Origin: Clostridioides difficile
GTDB taxonomy: Bacteria > Bacillota > Clostridia > Peptostreptococcales > Peptostreptococcaceae
Length of the DNA stretch: 64,000 nucleotides
Direction: 5' to 3'
NCBI RefSeq assembly: GCF_001299635.1
Contig: NZ_JRHN01000046.1
Coordinates: forward strand, 1-64,000
In this document: piece after piece, positions 27,468 through 36,633 of the stretch
How positions within the stretch are numbered: position 1 is the stretch's first letter
How the letters are laid out: each line of letters opens with the position of its first letter
Notes under the pieces: generated by a model
The model's database searches: none
The model's input: the letters and a program-made list of their open reading frames with translations, nothing else
Told to the model about the DNA's origin: nothing
Translations under genes and position numbers: made by a program

Positions 27468-27566
27468 TATATCCCCCCTAGATTTTTAAACCTTTAAATC
27501 TTTGTTTAAATTCGTCTTGAACTTGTTTTATATTACATAAATGCAATATTATGTAAATCTTTTTTC

Positions 27567-27595
27567 ATTATAGCACAAAAGATTACAAATTGTAA
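27567..27595 (-). promoter_or_regulatory. Promoter of cwp6, extended -10
   Basis: On the minus strand TTACAA is followed 17 bp later by TATAAT, with TG one base upstream of it (TGCTATAAT). The weak -35 overlaps one of the TGTAAT half-sites, which suggests that an activator helps at this promoter. Confidence 0.6.
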
Positions 27596-27607
27596 TCTTT
27601 TTGTAAT
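27591..27607. promoter_or_regulatory. WalR-type (YycF) box at the cwp6 promoter
   Basis: The plus strand reads TGTAAT-CTTTT-TGTAAT, the same half-sites, spacing and orientation as at the NlpC/P60 promoter. The first half-site overlaps the -35 element and an inverted TTACAA lies just beside it. Both genes encode peptidoglycan hydrolases. Confidence 0.6.
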
Positions 27608-27717
27608 CTTTTATGGCATGATTTTTAAATTTTATCTAGAGGAAACTTGTATTATATCCGATACTTTCTGTATATTTAAACAAAAACAAAGAAATTCTTA
27701 TCTAAAAAAACATCACA

Positions 27718-28869
27718 CTAAATTTTGATAAATATTTTTTTCTTATACATAATGGACATTACTATAACCCAGAATAAGACATACAATAAAGAAAATACTA
27801 GCGAATCCCAAGTTGTACCTGCCCAAGGTGTTATAAGTTCATATGTAACCCACTCTACCAAAGTAGTTGGATAATCGACTTTATCTGTAAGTTTTGGAAG
27901 ATTCCAAAAAACATGACTTAATACCTCAAGACACATATATGTAAAAATCGGGCTACTACCAAGTGCTATTATTGGTGTGAATATTTTACTCTTATTTTTG
28001 ATATCGCATATAAAATAAAATATTGCCAGTAATATACCATAACTTCCAGCCATTAAAAGTACAAATGAGCTAGACCATAATCTCTTATTAAATGGAAAAT
28101 ATTGATTAAAGATAAAAGCACATATTAGTAAAATAATACTCATAACTAATATTTTAAAGAATTTTTTGTATTCTCCTATGTTTTCTTTTAAAAGTACACA
28201 TCCCATAATACAACCCAACATACCTGAAGAAATTGCTACTATACTAGTTAGGAATCCATCTGGTTCAAAATCTGGTTTGTATAAATGACCTTTAAAAAAA
28301 TGGAAATCCACCAATTGTGCAAGAGAACCTTCTAACTCGAATCCATATGATTTTGCAACTACATAATAACCTATTATTATAAATGTAGATATACATAAGA
28401 ATATGATTATTGTCATAGTACTTCCTACATTTAATTTTTTTAATAGTAAGTATACTAAACTAGTTACAAAATAAACTAGTCCCATACGTTGAAGTACTCC
28501 AAGTATTCTCACAGTACTTAAGTCGTGATTTCCTAGGTAATTTAAGAAAAATCCAAATAATATAAGTAAAATACTTCTCTTAAATATACTGAGTACTATG
28601 CTTAATGTAGATTTATTGTTTTTTAGTTTACTATTTATTGATATTGGAATTGTAACACCTAAAGATATAACAAAAAAAGGAAATGCGAAATCTGCAAGTG
28701 TTACACCATGCCATATAGCATGTCTTAGTTGAGGATACATTCTCATCCAAGTTCCAGGATTGTTGCAAACTATCATGAGGGCTATTGATAGCCCTCTTAT
28801 TATATCTATTGATTTAACTCTATTTTTCATAATTTTTGTATCTAATTTACCTTCAAATCCACTCTCCAT
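27718..28869 (-). CDS. Polytopic membrane acyltransferase of the HGSNAT/DUF5009 type
   Basis: The 383-residue protein has about 10 membrane helices. The N-terminal signature is RVKSIDIIRGLSIALMIVCN, with the RxxSxDxxRG that opens this acyltransferase group, followed by WHGVTLADFAFPFFVISLGV containing the likely catalytic His. Relatives include heparan-alpha-glucosaminide N-acetyltransferase and bacterial YeiB/NagX-like proteins that acetylate polysaccharides across the membrane. The substrate could be PSII or peptidoglycan; this is inference. It lies between cwp6 and cwp5 and corresponds to CD2785. The start ATG follows GGGGGAGG. Confidence 0.75.
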   Translation of the reverse strand: MESGFEGKLDTKIMKNRVKSIDIIRGLSIALMIVCNNPGTWMRMYPQLRHAIWHGVTLADFAFPFFVISLGVTIPISINSKLKNNKSTLSIVLSIFKRSILLILFGFFLNYLGNHDLSTVRILGVLQRMGLVYFVTSLVYLLLKKLNVGSTMTIIIFLCISTFIIIGYYVVAKSYGFELEGSLAQLVDFHFFKGHLYKPDFEPDGFLTSIVAISSGMLGCIMGCVLLKENIGEYKKFFKILVMSIILLICAFIFNQYFPFNKRLWSSSFVLLMAGSYGILLAIFYFICDIKNKSKIFTPIIALGSSPIFTYMCLEVLSHVFWNLPKLTDKVDYPTTLVEWVTYELITPWAGTTWDSLVFSLLYVLFWVIVMSIMYKKKIFIKI

Positions 28870-28978
28870 ATTACCTCCCCCAAGATTTAACTGTATATTT
28901 AGCTTTAGCTATGAATCTATCTAACTATATATCTTCAAATATAAGTCTAAAATGTAGCTTTCTTAAATATACATCTTT

Positions 28979-30556
28979 TTAATTAAGAAACTTCTTTAGA
29001 AATCCAAGCTTATCTAATATATCTTGTATCTTATTAATTTTCTGGCTTATAGAATCTATAGTTTTTTCTATTGAATCAACCTTAGCTTCTAAATCCTCAA
29101 CCTGATTTACTTTTTTATCTATAGTTCCATGATTAGTAATGTCACTATTAGATGAGTTGTCTATAAGCTTTCCTATATAACCATCATTAATTAATTTTGT
29201 ATCATTAGCAGATGCCAATATCATCATTGTTTCTATATCTGAATTTCTAGTATTTTCTATAACTCTACCATTTTTGTCACGAACTGACAATATAGTTATT
29301 GTATCATGATTATTAAATCCACCTTCTCCAATATTTCTAACTATAACATTTACTAAAGTAGCATAGTTATTTACTTCACCATTAGGCATATCTACTGTAA
29401 CAGTTTTTGAGCAATCGCCTTTTATGTTAATAGTTATTGGCTTAGTTGTCACCATTCTAAAAGCTTCATTTACAGTATCCTCTTTTGGATTAAAGTTTAT
29501 AATATCGTTAGGGCTTGCAATATTTATCATATCAGTTAATTCTTCAACAGTTTTTGCCTCAAAAACAGTCTTATCTTGTAGACTCTTAATCTCATCAAAA
29601 GCTTCTTCATTTCCATTTCCACCAACTTGTGTTACTGTACTTAATTTTTTCGTACTAAGTACATCTCTCTGCTTTGTATTTAGTTTATCTCCAACTAAAA
29701 CGACTGGTGACTCATTTCTAGCTGCTAATACTCCAACTGCTAATGAATCTATAAGCTGATTTTCATTTTTACTTCCATCCTTAGTAACATATAGATTACT
29801 TAAACTTGTATCAGTATAAAACTTTTCTACTACTTTGGCATTAGTTTCATTTCTATCTTTTCCACTCAATCTTTCTGCATTAGGAAGGGTCTTTTCTATA
29901 GCTCTTGAGACAGAATTTGTACCTCCTATTACATATGCCTTTATAACTTTCTCATCTTTTATAAATTTTTCAAATGCTTCTACCCCATCTTTGGGACTAG
30001 ATAATATTATAGGCATGTTGTTTTGAGCAGATGGTGCTCCAACACTAACAGCATCACTTAGACCTTTTTCTCCATTTACTACAGCCACTTCCTTAACATC
30101 TTTTATGTCTTTCAATTTATTAGCCAAAATCAATGAAGTTTCATATCTATCATTACCACTAATTCTTCCTACATTAAACCCTTCACTTTTCAATTGATTT
30201 TCTATATCTTTACTTAAAACAGTAGTACCACCTATCAAATAAATGTCCTTAGCTCCTAGACGTTTTATCTCTGCTTTAGTTCTATCATCCAATTTATTAT
30301 TTTCTGTTAAAAGTATTGGTGCCCCTTTAACTTTTGCAAATGGTGTGGCTGAAAGAGCATCTGCTAACGACTTATCATTAACCAGTACTACATTAGTACT
30401 AGAACCATACGCCTTTTGACTTATCTTTACAGCAGTTTCATATCTTCCATTACCTATTATTTTTTCCTCTGTAAGTGCATATGATGAAGTTATAGAAATG
30501 CTACTTAAAGTAAGCGCTATTGTCAATGTTGTTAAAATAGTTTTTGGTGCTTTCAT
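28979..30556 (-). CDS. cwp5: Cwp5, CWB2 protein with a C-terminal beta-solenoid-like region and coiled coil
   Basis: The 525-residue protein has a signal peptide (cleavage near SYA/LTE, residue 27) and three CWB2 repeats at about residues 30-325 (RYETAVKISQKAYG, IYLIGGTTVLSKDIE, RLSGKDRNETN). A 110-residue region follows with repeated short beta elements (IVRNIGEGGFNNHD, TKLINDGYIGKLIDN, SDITNHGTID), like a short parallel beta-helix. The last 45 residues form a predicted coiled coil (LEAKVDSIEKTIDSISQKIN). The beta region resembles that of Cwp66. No enzyme motif is seen. It matches CD2786 and is transcribed away from cwp84's terminator with its own leader. The start ATG follows AAGGGGG. Confidence 0.88.
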   Translation of the reverse strand: MKAPKTILTTLTIALTLSSISITSSYALTEEKIIGNGRYETAVKISQKAYGSSTNVVLVNDKSLADALSATPFAKVKGAPILLTENNKLDDRTKAEIKRLGAKDIYLIGGTTVLSKDIENQLKSEGFNVGRISGNDRYETSLILANKLKDIKDVKEVAVVNGEKGLSDAVSVGAPSAQNNMPIILSSPKDGVEAFEKFIKDEKVIKAYVIGGTNSVSRAIEKTLPNAERLSGKDRNETNAKVVEKFYTDTSLSNLYVTKDGSKNENQLIDSLAVGVLAARNESPVVLVGDKLNTKQRDVLSTKKLSTVTQVGGNGNEEAFDEIKSLQDKTVFEAKTVEELTDMINIASPNDIINFNPKEDTVNEAFRMVTTKPITINIKGDCSKTVTVDMPNGEVNNYATLVNVIVRNIGEGGFNNHDTITILSVRDKNGRVIENTRNSDIETMMILASANDTKLINDGYIGKLIDNSSNSDITNHGTIDKKVNQVEDLEAKVDSIEKTIDSISQKINKIQDILDKLGFLKKFLN

Positions 30557-30661
30557 TATTATTACCCCCTTATTTTGTTTAAAATCTTACTATATTTATA
30601 TTATAAAATATCTTTACACTATTTTACAGTTTAAATTTATTACATTTTTCCTCACCCAATA

Positions 30662-30700
30662 AAAAAAGAGCTATCTCAAAATAGAGATAAACCTCTTTTT
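30662..30700 (-). terminator. Hairpin between cwp84 and cwp5
   Basis: AAAGAG pairs with CTCTTT and ATCTC with GAGAT inside, with A and T runs on either side. It is the second of two hairpins in the 306-bp gap and may back up the stronger cwp84 terminator. The rest of this gap shows nothing beyond the AT-rich cwp5 leader. Confidence 0.5.
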
Positions 30701-30736
30701 CATTGTTGAAATGCTAAAAATATATTTTATTTCATA

Positions 30737-30783
30737 CAAAAAGAGTGCCTCATGAACTAAAAAGTTCATTTTGAGACACTCCA
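30737..30783 (-). terminator. Terminator of cwp84
   Basis: GAGTG-CTCA-TGAAC pairs with GTTCA-TGAG-CACTC around an AAAAA loop, with small bulges, and is followed by TTTTTG on the minus strand. Confidence 0.75.
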
Positions 30784-30862
30784 TTTTGTTACTTTATATC
30801 TATAAACTTATATTAAATATTTTCTAATAATAAAATGTATAGCTTTACTATCTTTATATTTA

Positions 30863-33274
30863 TTATTTTCCTAAAAGACTATTTAATTCATTAAAAGCAC
30901 TTTCATTTCCATTTCCACCAACTCTAATAGGAGTTTCTATTTTCTTAGATTTAAGAACATTTTTTTGATTTTCATCTAATTTATTTCCAACTAGGACTAC
31001 TGGTGAATCAGTTTTAGCACCTAATGCTCCTACTGCTAGTCCATCTATTAAGTCACCTTGACTTTTTGAACCATCTTTAACAACAAAAGCATATTTTAAA
31101 TCTGAATTAGTGTAGAATTTGTCTATTATCTTAGCATTAGTTTCATTTCTATTACTTCCTGCAAGTCTTGTTGGATTTGAAAGCTTACTTTCTAAGTTTG
31201 ATGATAAAGTAGCTGTACCACCAATTATATAAGATTTAGTTATTTTTGATGAATTTAAAAACTCATCAGCACCTTGTAACTCACTCTTTTCATTAGTAAG
31301 TATTATTGGCATATTGTTATCAGCTGCTGCTGCACCAACACTTATTGCATCTACAAGTCCATTGACACCATTTGCCACTGCAACTTGTGAAACAGATTTT
31401 ATACTGTTTAGTTTTTGAGCTAAAGATATACTAGTCTTGTATCTATCACTACCTGAAATTCTTTCTACTGATATACCCATATTGCTAAGTTGAGTTTGTA
31501 TATTCTTACTTAAAGAATTCTCTCCACCTATTAGATAAACCTTTTTAGTTCCTAATCTTTGTAATTCTGATTTAGTTTTTGAATCTAAATTATCTTTTCC
31601 TGTTAAAAGGATTGGAGAATCAATTGCTGCTGTAAATGGTGTAGCTGTTAAAGCATCCACTATTGCATTTCCATTTACTAATACTGCATTTTGTGAAGAA
31701 GTCCATCCTTTTTGACTAACTTTAACTGCTGTTTCATATCTGTCTGCTCCAGTTAAAGATTCTCCTGAAGTAGCCTGTCCAGAAGATGTTTTTGTTATAG
31801 CTTTTATAACAAAGTTGCAAGGAGAAAATTCACTGTATGTATTTATATCTTCAAATTTATTGTTTTGAAGTATGTAACTTTCACCTAAGTTTGCTTTAGC
31901 TTCATATAGATAGTATGCATCTATGTTAGTTTCATATGCTAAAGTTGATTTTTCTCTATTAGGATTTGCTGTGTTATCTATAACTACTACTATTGCACCT
32001 TTCCCTTTTGGGAGGTTATAAGAGTTAGTAGGTACATTTATGTATCCAGAGTATGATACTGTTCCATTTGCAAGTTTTGTCATTGAATTGTTTTGAGGAG
32101 CGCCATTTACTACTGGTGCATAATATACTTCGTATTTTGCTCCTACAGAGTCTGTTTCAAACATAACTGAGTCAAGTTTTTCAGAGTCTCTGCTGAAATC
32201 AAATATGTTTGCTGCTGTTATTTTATTTGACATTATCTTGCTAAGACCAGCATATTCAAGTTGGTACATTTTTTTGTCACTGTCTGGTTTTGATACTGAT
32301 TTCATTGCATAGTTATCTGTATCTGTTAAAATAGTTTTGTCTTCATAAGAAATCCAGAAGAATCCTTTCATAGAATTGAATTCTCCCCAGCTACTTTTTA
32401 CTAACCAAGCTCCATTTGATTCTGGCTTAACATCAGAAGCAAAGTTATCTTTTGAATAATTGTCATCCCATCCTACTATAGCTACAGCATGATTTAAAGG
32501 TGCTCTCTTATTTGTACAATTATATGCAGTTTCATCTTTATTAAAATATGTTGAATAATGTGCATATCCTGATGTAACAGAACCGTATTGCATTATAGCA
32601 TTTTTTACAGTTTCTTTATCTTTACCAAGACGAATAACATCTGTTACATTAAATTGAGTTGGTGCAGTATCCATATTTGAAGGTCTAGTTGCACCTTGTT
32701 CTTCAGATTTAAGATTATATGGTATATCTTTTTCTAATTTAGGTCCTGCCCATGCAGTCAAATATCCTATAGCTGTTACATTTGAGCTACCTGTCATATC
32801 AGTTAGATTCCATCCATGTGTTCCTCCAGTTGACCACCATCTAAAGTGCTCTTCTGAAAGGTCATAAGTTCCATAACCTTTTAACTTTAAGTATGATTCT
32901 AAAGTTGACATACTAGAAAATGCCCAGCATGTATTAAGATTTCCTTGATTTTTTGCTGGTGTAGTCAATCCTAAGTTTATTGGATTGTACGATGCACTCG
33001 CTTTGTATGATGATGGAAGAGTGCTTCTTCCCTTATTTTGAAGTATTGTACCTTCCATTTCATGTGGAACTGGTATTACTCCATTATATTTTGCTGTATC
33101 TCCATTTTTGACATCTTCTAGATATTGAAGATAGCTTTCAGAGTATTCTGCAGTTTCTACTCCATCTAGTGTTTTATTGTTTTCTGCTGATACAGGTACT
33201 GTTGACACTATTAAAAAGCAAACTGTCAACAATGCCAGTAGCTTTGACAATTTTTTTGATTTGTACTTTCTCAT
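30863..33274 (-). CDS. cwp84: Cwp84, surface cysteine protease that matures SlpA
   Basis: This 803-residue protein has a signal peptide (cleavage near VSA/ENN, residue 30), a propeptide and a C1A papain-like protease domain at about 92-330. The catalytic residues are Cys116 in NTCWAFS, His262 in NHAVAIVGWD and Asn287 in NGAWLVKSSWG, with the oxyanion Gln110 in KNQG. A lectin-like domain follows at about 335-495, then three CWB2 repeats at about 505-803. Cwp84 cleaves the SlpA precursor into its two subunits at the cell surface. The catalytic domain precedes the anchor, as in Cwp19. A sigma-A-like TATAAT lies about 30 bp upstream of the GGGGG ribosome-binding site. The gene is divergent from gtrA. 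Confidence 0.95.
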   Translation of the reverse strand: MRKYKSKKLSKLLALLTVCFLIVSTVPVSAENNKTLDGVETAEYSESYLQYLEDVKNGDTAKYNGVIPVPHEMEGTILQNKGRSTLPSSYKASASYNPINLGLTTPAKNQGNLNTCWAFSSMSTLESYLKLKGYGTYDLSEEHFRWWSTGGTHGWNLTDMTGSSNVTAIGYLTAWAGPKLEKDIPYNLKSEEQGATRPSNMDTAPTQFNVTDVIRLGKDKETVKNAIMQYGSVTSGYAHYSTYFNKDETAYNCTNKRAPLNHAVAIVGWDDNYSKDNFASDVKPESNGAWLVKSSWGEFNSMKGFFWISYEDKTILTDTDNYAMKSVSKPDSDKKMYQLEYAGLSKIMSNKITAANIFDFSRDSEKLDSVMFETDSVGAKYEVYYAPVVNGAPQNNSMTKLANGTVSYSGYINVPTNSYNLPKGKGAIVVVIDNTANPNREKSTLAYETNIDAYYLYEAKANLGESYILQNNKFEDINTYSEFSPCNFVIKAITKTSSGQATSGESLTGADRYETAVKVSQKGWTSSQNAVLVNGNAIVDALTATPFTAAIDSPILLTGKDNLDSKTKSELQRLGTKKVYLIGGENSLSKNIQTQLSNMGISVERISGSDRYKTSISLAQKLNSIKSVSQVAVANGVNGLVDAISVGAAAADNNMPIILTNEKSELQGADEFLNSSKITKSYIIGGTATLSSNLESKLSNPTRLAGSNRNETNAKIIDKFYTNSDLKYAFVVKDGSKSQGDLIDGLAVGALGAKTDSPVVLVGNKLDENQKNVLKSKKIETPIRVGGNGNESAFNELNSLLGK

Positions 33275-33505
33275 ATTTACCCCCTTGTATGTATTTAATT
33301 TTTATTATATCAGATTTCTAAATCGAGGTCATATTTTATTTTGATAAAATATGGATTATAAGTGCATATTAATTGTATAGTGTTATAATTCTACTTTTTA
33401 TGATATTTTATAATGTGTTGATTTATTAATTAATGGATATGTTATACTAAAATATGTTATAATCTTCAAGAATAATTATATTCGATTGGTTTGGGAGGGT
33501 TATAT

Positions 33506-33901
33506 TTGATTTTTAAAAAACATAAAGAGACAATATTATATTTATTTTTTGGAGCATTTACTACCCTTGTAAATATAGTTTCTTATTTATTTTTTACTAG
33601 AGTTATTTTATTTAATTTTATGGTTGCGAATGCTTTGGCATGGATACTTGCTGTTTTATTTGCTTATGTTACTAATAAGTTTTTTGTGTTTGAAAGTAGA
33701 AGAGTTGAGTTAAAGTTCTTGCTTAAGGAGTTTTTGTCTTTTGTTAGTTTTAGGTTGATTTCTGGTATTATAGAAATGGTTATTATGTATATAATGGTTG
33801 ATTTACTTTTTGTAAATGATGTTATAGTGAAGGTTTTTACTAATATAGTTGTTATAGTTTTAAATTATTTATTTAGTAAGATGATAATTTTTAAGAAATA
33901 A
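33506..33901 (+). CDS. GtrA-family small membrane protein
   Basis: The product is 131 residues with four membrane helices, typical of GtrA/DPMS-associated proteins (FFGAFTTLVNIVSYLFF, NALAWILAVLFAYVTNKFFVF). The start is TTG, 7 bp after GGGAGG; a longer reading from the TTG that overlaps this ribosome site is rejected. GtrA proteins are thought to flip undecaprenyl-phosphate-linked single sugars to decorate surface polymers. It is the only plus-strand gene between the LCP genes and the end of the window, located between cwp84 and cwp66, with no visible glycosyltransferase partner beside it. It corresponds to CD2788. Its target polymer is unknown. Confidence 0.85.
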   Translation: MIFKKHKETILYLFFGAFTTLVNIVSYLFFTRVILFNFMVANALAWILAVLFAYVTNKFFVFESRRVELKFLLKEFLSFVSFRLISGIIEMVIMYIMVDLLFVNDVIVKVFTNIVVIVLNYLFSKMIIFKK

Positions 33902-33937
33902 AAAGCAGACAATCAAAAACAATTGTCTACTTTTTAT
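33899..33937. terminator. Bidirectional terminator between gtrA and cwp66
   Basis: AAAGCAGACAAT pairs with ATTGTCTACTTT around an AAAAAC loop, flanked by A and T runs, between two convergent genes. Confidence 0.8.
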
Positions 33938-33956
33938 TTTTAAATGGTTTTAATAT

Positions 33957-35789
33957 TTAAAATCCATCATCTGTAGCGTTTGTTCTTCCCCATCTAGAAA
34001 CTTCTTTTGTTGAAGTATTTACTTCAACAGCTTCTACATAACAACCATTTTTTGCTTTTTCAAGAAATGCTTCTTCATCTGTTGGTACAACAGTCCATTC
34101 GCCAATATTAATTTTATCACCAACATCCATTGCATAAGGTTTATTATAAACTACTCTATAATAAATTTTATATCTTGAATCTTTAGGTGAGTTAGGAATT
34201 GTTATCATAACATAATCTTTTTTAGGAACAGAGCACGCTTCTACCCTAGGATTTAAACCTCTGGCAGCTTTAGTCTCTTTTTCTGTATCATTAACTTTAG
34301 GTTTATTACCACTTATCGCAGGTTCTTTTTTACCAGTAACTGTGTCAATATTTCCAGAATTCCTTATTATAGTACCAGAAGAATTATTTGATATTTTTGT
34401 TATATCACCACTATTAAATATATATACATCATTAGCTTCTTCAACAATAGTAACAAACCAAATTTCTCCAGAACTTTCATTCTCTATTTTACAGCCACTT
34501 TCATCATATATATCTAAATCTTGTATACTACCTTTATTAACTAATGATTCATTTTTTATGTTTTTTAATTTTATTCCACCCTCTATTTCTGCATAGTTAT
34601 TAACTTTTCCATTAGGTATATCTAAAGTTATTGTTTGTCTATATCTTCCATCTAATTCAATAGTTACAGTTTTGTCAGTTTCTATACTAAAAGAATTATT
34701 TATAGTTTTTTCTTTCTCTGGTTTAAACTTTATAACATCATTTGCATCTGCTTTTTTTATAGCAACATTAAGTTCATCAATAGTTTCTACAGTATATTTA
34801 GTCTCTTCTTGTATATCTAGTATATCTTCTACAACATTTTCATTCCCCAAACCACCAATTTGAGTAACTTTATCTATAGTTTTAGTATTTAATACATCTT
34901 TTTGAGTAGTATCCAATTTATTTCCTGCTAATACTATTGGTGAGATATTTTTGGCAGCTAATACTCCTACTGCTAAAGAATCTATTAAATCATTATTATT
35001 TTTTGTACCATCTTTTGTGACATAAATATTTTTTATATCAGTATCTTTATAGAATTCCTCTATAATTTTTGCATTCGTTTCACTTCTACTCTCTCCTGCT
35101 ATTCTTGTTGCATTTGGTAGATTCCTTTCTACAGAATTAGAAATAGAATATGTTCCACCTATTACATATGATTTTTCTATATTCTTATTATCTATAAAAT
35201 TATCGGCTACTTCAGTCCCATGGTTTGTATCAGAAAGTATTATTGGCATATTTTCTTGAGCAGCTATAGCTCCAACACTTACTGCATCAGCAAGTCCTTT
35301 TTCTCCATTCACCACTACTATTTTAGAAATTTCTTTTTCCTTATCTAATTTCTCAGCTAATTTTAAAGAAGTTTCATATCTACTACTTCCAGATATTCTT
35401 TCAAAATTTATATTTTCAGAATTTAATTGCTTTTCGACATTTGAACCTATTGCAATTGAACCTCCTATCAAATACACATTTTTTACACCAAGTCTTTTTA
35501 ATTCTGCTTTTGTTCTACTATCCAGTTTATTACTTTGAGTTAATAGTATTGGTGCATTTTTTGCTTTTGCAAATGGAGTTGCTGATAAAGCATCTGCTAT
35601 TGAATTATCATTTACTAATACAACATTATCAGACTTTGTCCATCCAGCTTGACTTATTTTTATAGCAGTTTCCCATCTACCAGAACCTGTTAGTGTATCT
35701 TTGGTGGACGCATTAGATGTATTTCCATACAATGTAACAGATAAAAATGTTATAGTTAATAATGACACTATCTTTTTTGATATTTTCAT
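33957..35789 (-). CDS. cwp66: Cwp66, CWB2 adhesin with variable C-terminal domain
   Basis: This 610-residue protein has a signal peptide (cleavage near SNA/STK, residue 28), then CWB2 repeats at about 30-320 (RWETAIKISQAGW, RISGSSRYETSLK, RIAGESRSETNAK). The C-terminal half begins with TVETIDELNVAIKKADANDVI. It then has short beta-rich repeats over about 340-500 (SLVNKGSIQDL, DVYIFNSGDITKIS, TIIRNSGNID) and ends in a separate domain of about 100 residues (RVEACSVPKKDYVMI). Cwp66 of C. difficile is a proposed adhesin with a strain-variable C-terminus. It lies 32 bp downstream of the deacetylase gene and is probably cotranscribed with it. The start ATG follows AGGAGG. Confidence 0.92.
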   Translation of the reverse strand: MKISKKIVSLLTITFLSVTLYGNTSNASTKDTLTGSGRWETAIKISQAGWTKSDNVVLVNDNSIADALSATPFAKAKNAPILLTQSNKLDSRTKAELKRLGVKNVYLIGGSIAIGSNVEKQLNSENINFERISGSSRYETSLKLAEKLDKEKEISKIVVVNGEKGLADAVSVGAIAAQENMPIILSDTNHGTEVADNFIDNKNIEKSYVIGGTYSISNSVERNLPNATRIAGESRSETNAKIIEEFYKDTDIKNIYVTKDGTKNNNDLIDSLAVGVLAAKNISPIVLAGNKLDTTQKDVLNTKTIDKVTQIGGLGNENVVEDILDIQEETKYTVETIDELNVAIKKADANDVIKFKPEKEKTINNSFSIETDKTVTIELDGRYRQTITLDIPNGKVNNYAEIEGGIKLKNIKNESLVNKGSIQDLDIYDESGCKIENESSGEIWFVTIVEEANDVYIFNSGDITKISNNSSGTIIRNSGNIDTVTGKKEPAISGNKPKVNDTEKETKAARGLNPRVEACSVPKKDYVMITIPNSPKDSRYKIYYRVVYNKPYAMDVGDKINIGEWTVVPTDEEAFLEKAKNGCYVEAVEVNTSTKEVSRWGRTNATDDGF

Positions 35790-35821
35790 TAATTATTACC
35801 TCCTAATTCTTTAATAATATT

Positions 35822-36529
35822 TTATGGAGCATGAACATACTGTATTTTACTTGTAGCTAGTTCATCAAAGTGAGATTTTACTGAATGATACCCTATAGCA
35901 TAATGCCCACTTTCTGGATTCCATTTCTTATATGAATTCATTGCACTTAATAACTTCTCTTCTTGGCTAGGTAATACCTCCCATACTTCTACATTTGGAT
36001 TAACTTTTTTAAAATCAATGTAGTCATAGGGTTCTACATAAAATCTTAAGTCTTTTATTTTACCTTCTTTATATAATTCTAAAGCTGCTTCACCTAATGC
36101 TCTATGGTCTTCATGTATTCCACTAGCTTTAAATGGAGTAACTGTTTTTACTTTCGCATCTGGATATTCTTTTAGATACTTAAGAATTATTTCTCTTGCT
36201 TTTTCTTTATTTAGCTCACCATCATGAGCTCTATTATCTTCTATATGTATATTGCTTTCTTTTACACCCATTGCTTCACAACTATCTTTGAATTCTTCAT
36301 CTCTATTTTTTGAAAATTCACTTTCTGATAGAGAATACTTATGCACATCTTTAATATGATAGGAACATGTACCTCCATCATCTAAAACTTTTCTTATTAT
36401 TGATTTACTACCGTCTGTACATAATATTACATGTGTATCAGTTTTTTCAACGTGCTCAATTATGGCACTACCCATACTTAAAGTTTCATCATCTTGATGC
36501 GGTGTAAAAAATAAAGTTGCATCTACCAC
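35822..36529 (-). CDS. PIG-L/LmbE-family deacetylase
   Basis: GTG is chosen as the start because it lies 8 bp after AGGAGG; a longer ATG reading runs through that ribosome site. The 235-residue product has the zinc-binding PHQDDETLSMG at residues 10-20 and a second metal-ligand region at GIHEDHRALGEAALELY. PIG-L enzymes remove N-acetyl groups from GlcNAc-containing sugars or related compounds. No signal peptide is seen, so the substrate is cytosolic or facing the inner membrane. It sits inside the S-layer cassette between cwp2 and cwp66 (CD2790). The substrate is unknown; a surface-sugar precursor is plausible. Confidence 0.82.
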   Translation of the reverse strand: MVDATLFFTPHQDDETLSMGSAIIEHVEKTDTHVILCTDGSKSIIRKVLDDGGTCSYHIKDVHKYSLSESEFSKNRDEEFKDSCEAMGVKESNIHIEDNRAHDGELNKEKAREIILKYLKEYPDAKVKTVTPFKASGIHEDHRALGEAALELYKEGKIKDLRFYVEPYDYIDFKKVNPNVEVWEVLPSQEEKLLSAMNSYKKWNPESGHYAIGYHSVKSHFDELATSKIQYVHAP

Positions 36530-36584
36530 TACTATATCCTCCTGTTTCATAAAATGTTATAATCTACAATAAATAGCTAAACTG

Positions 36585-36620
36585 TAGAAAAAGATTCCTA
36601 TATATTAAGGAATCTTCTCC
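36585..36620 (-). terminator. Terminator of cwp2
   Basis: AAGATTCC pairs with GGAATCTT, extended by CTGT/ACAG, and is followed by TTTTTC on the minus strand. It is located 15 bp beyond the cwp2 stop codon. Confidence 0.7.
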
Positions 36621-36633
36621 ACAGTATAGATTA

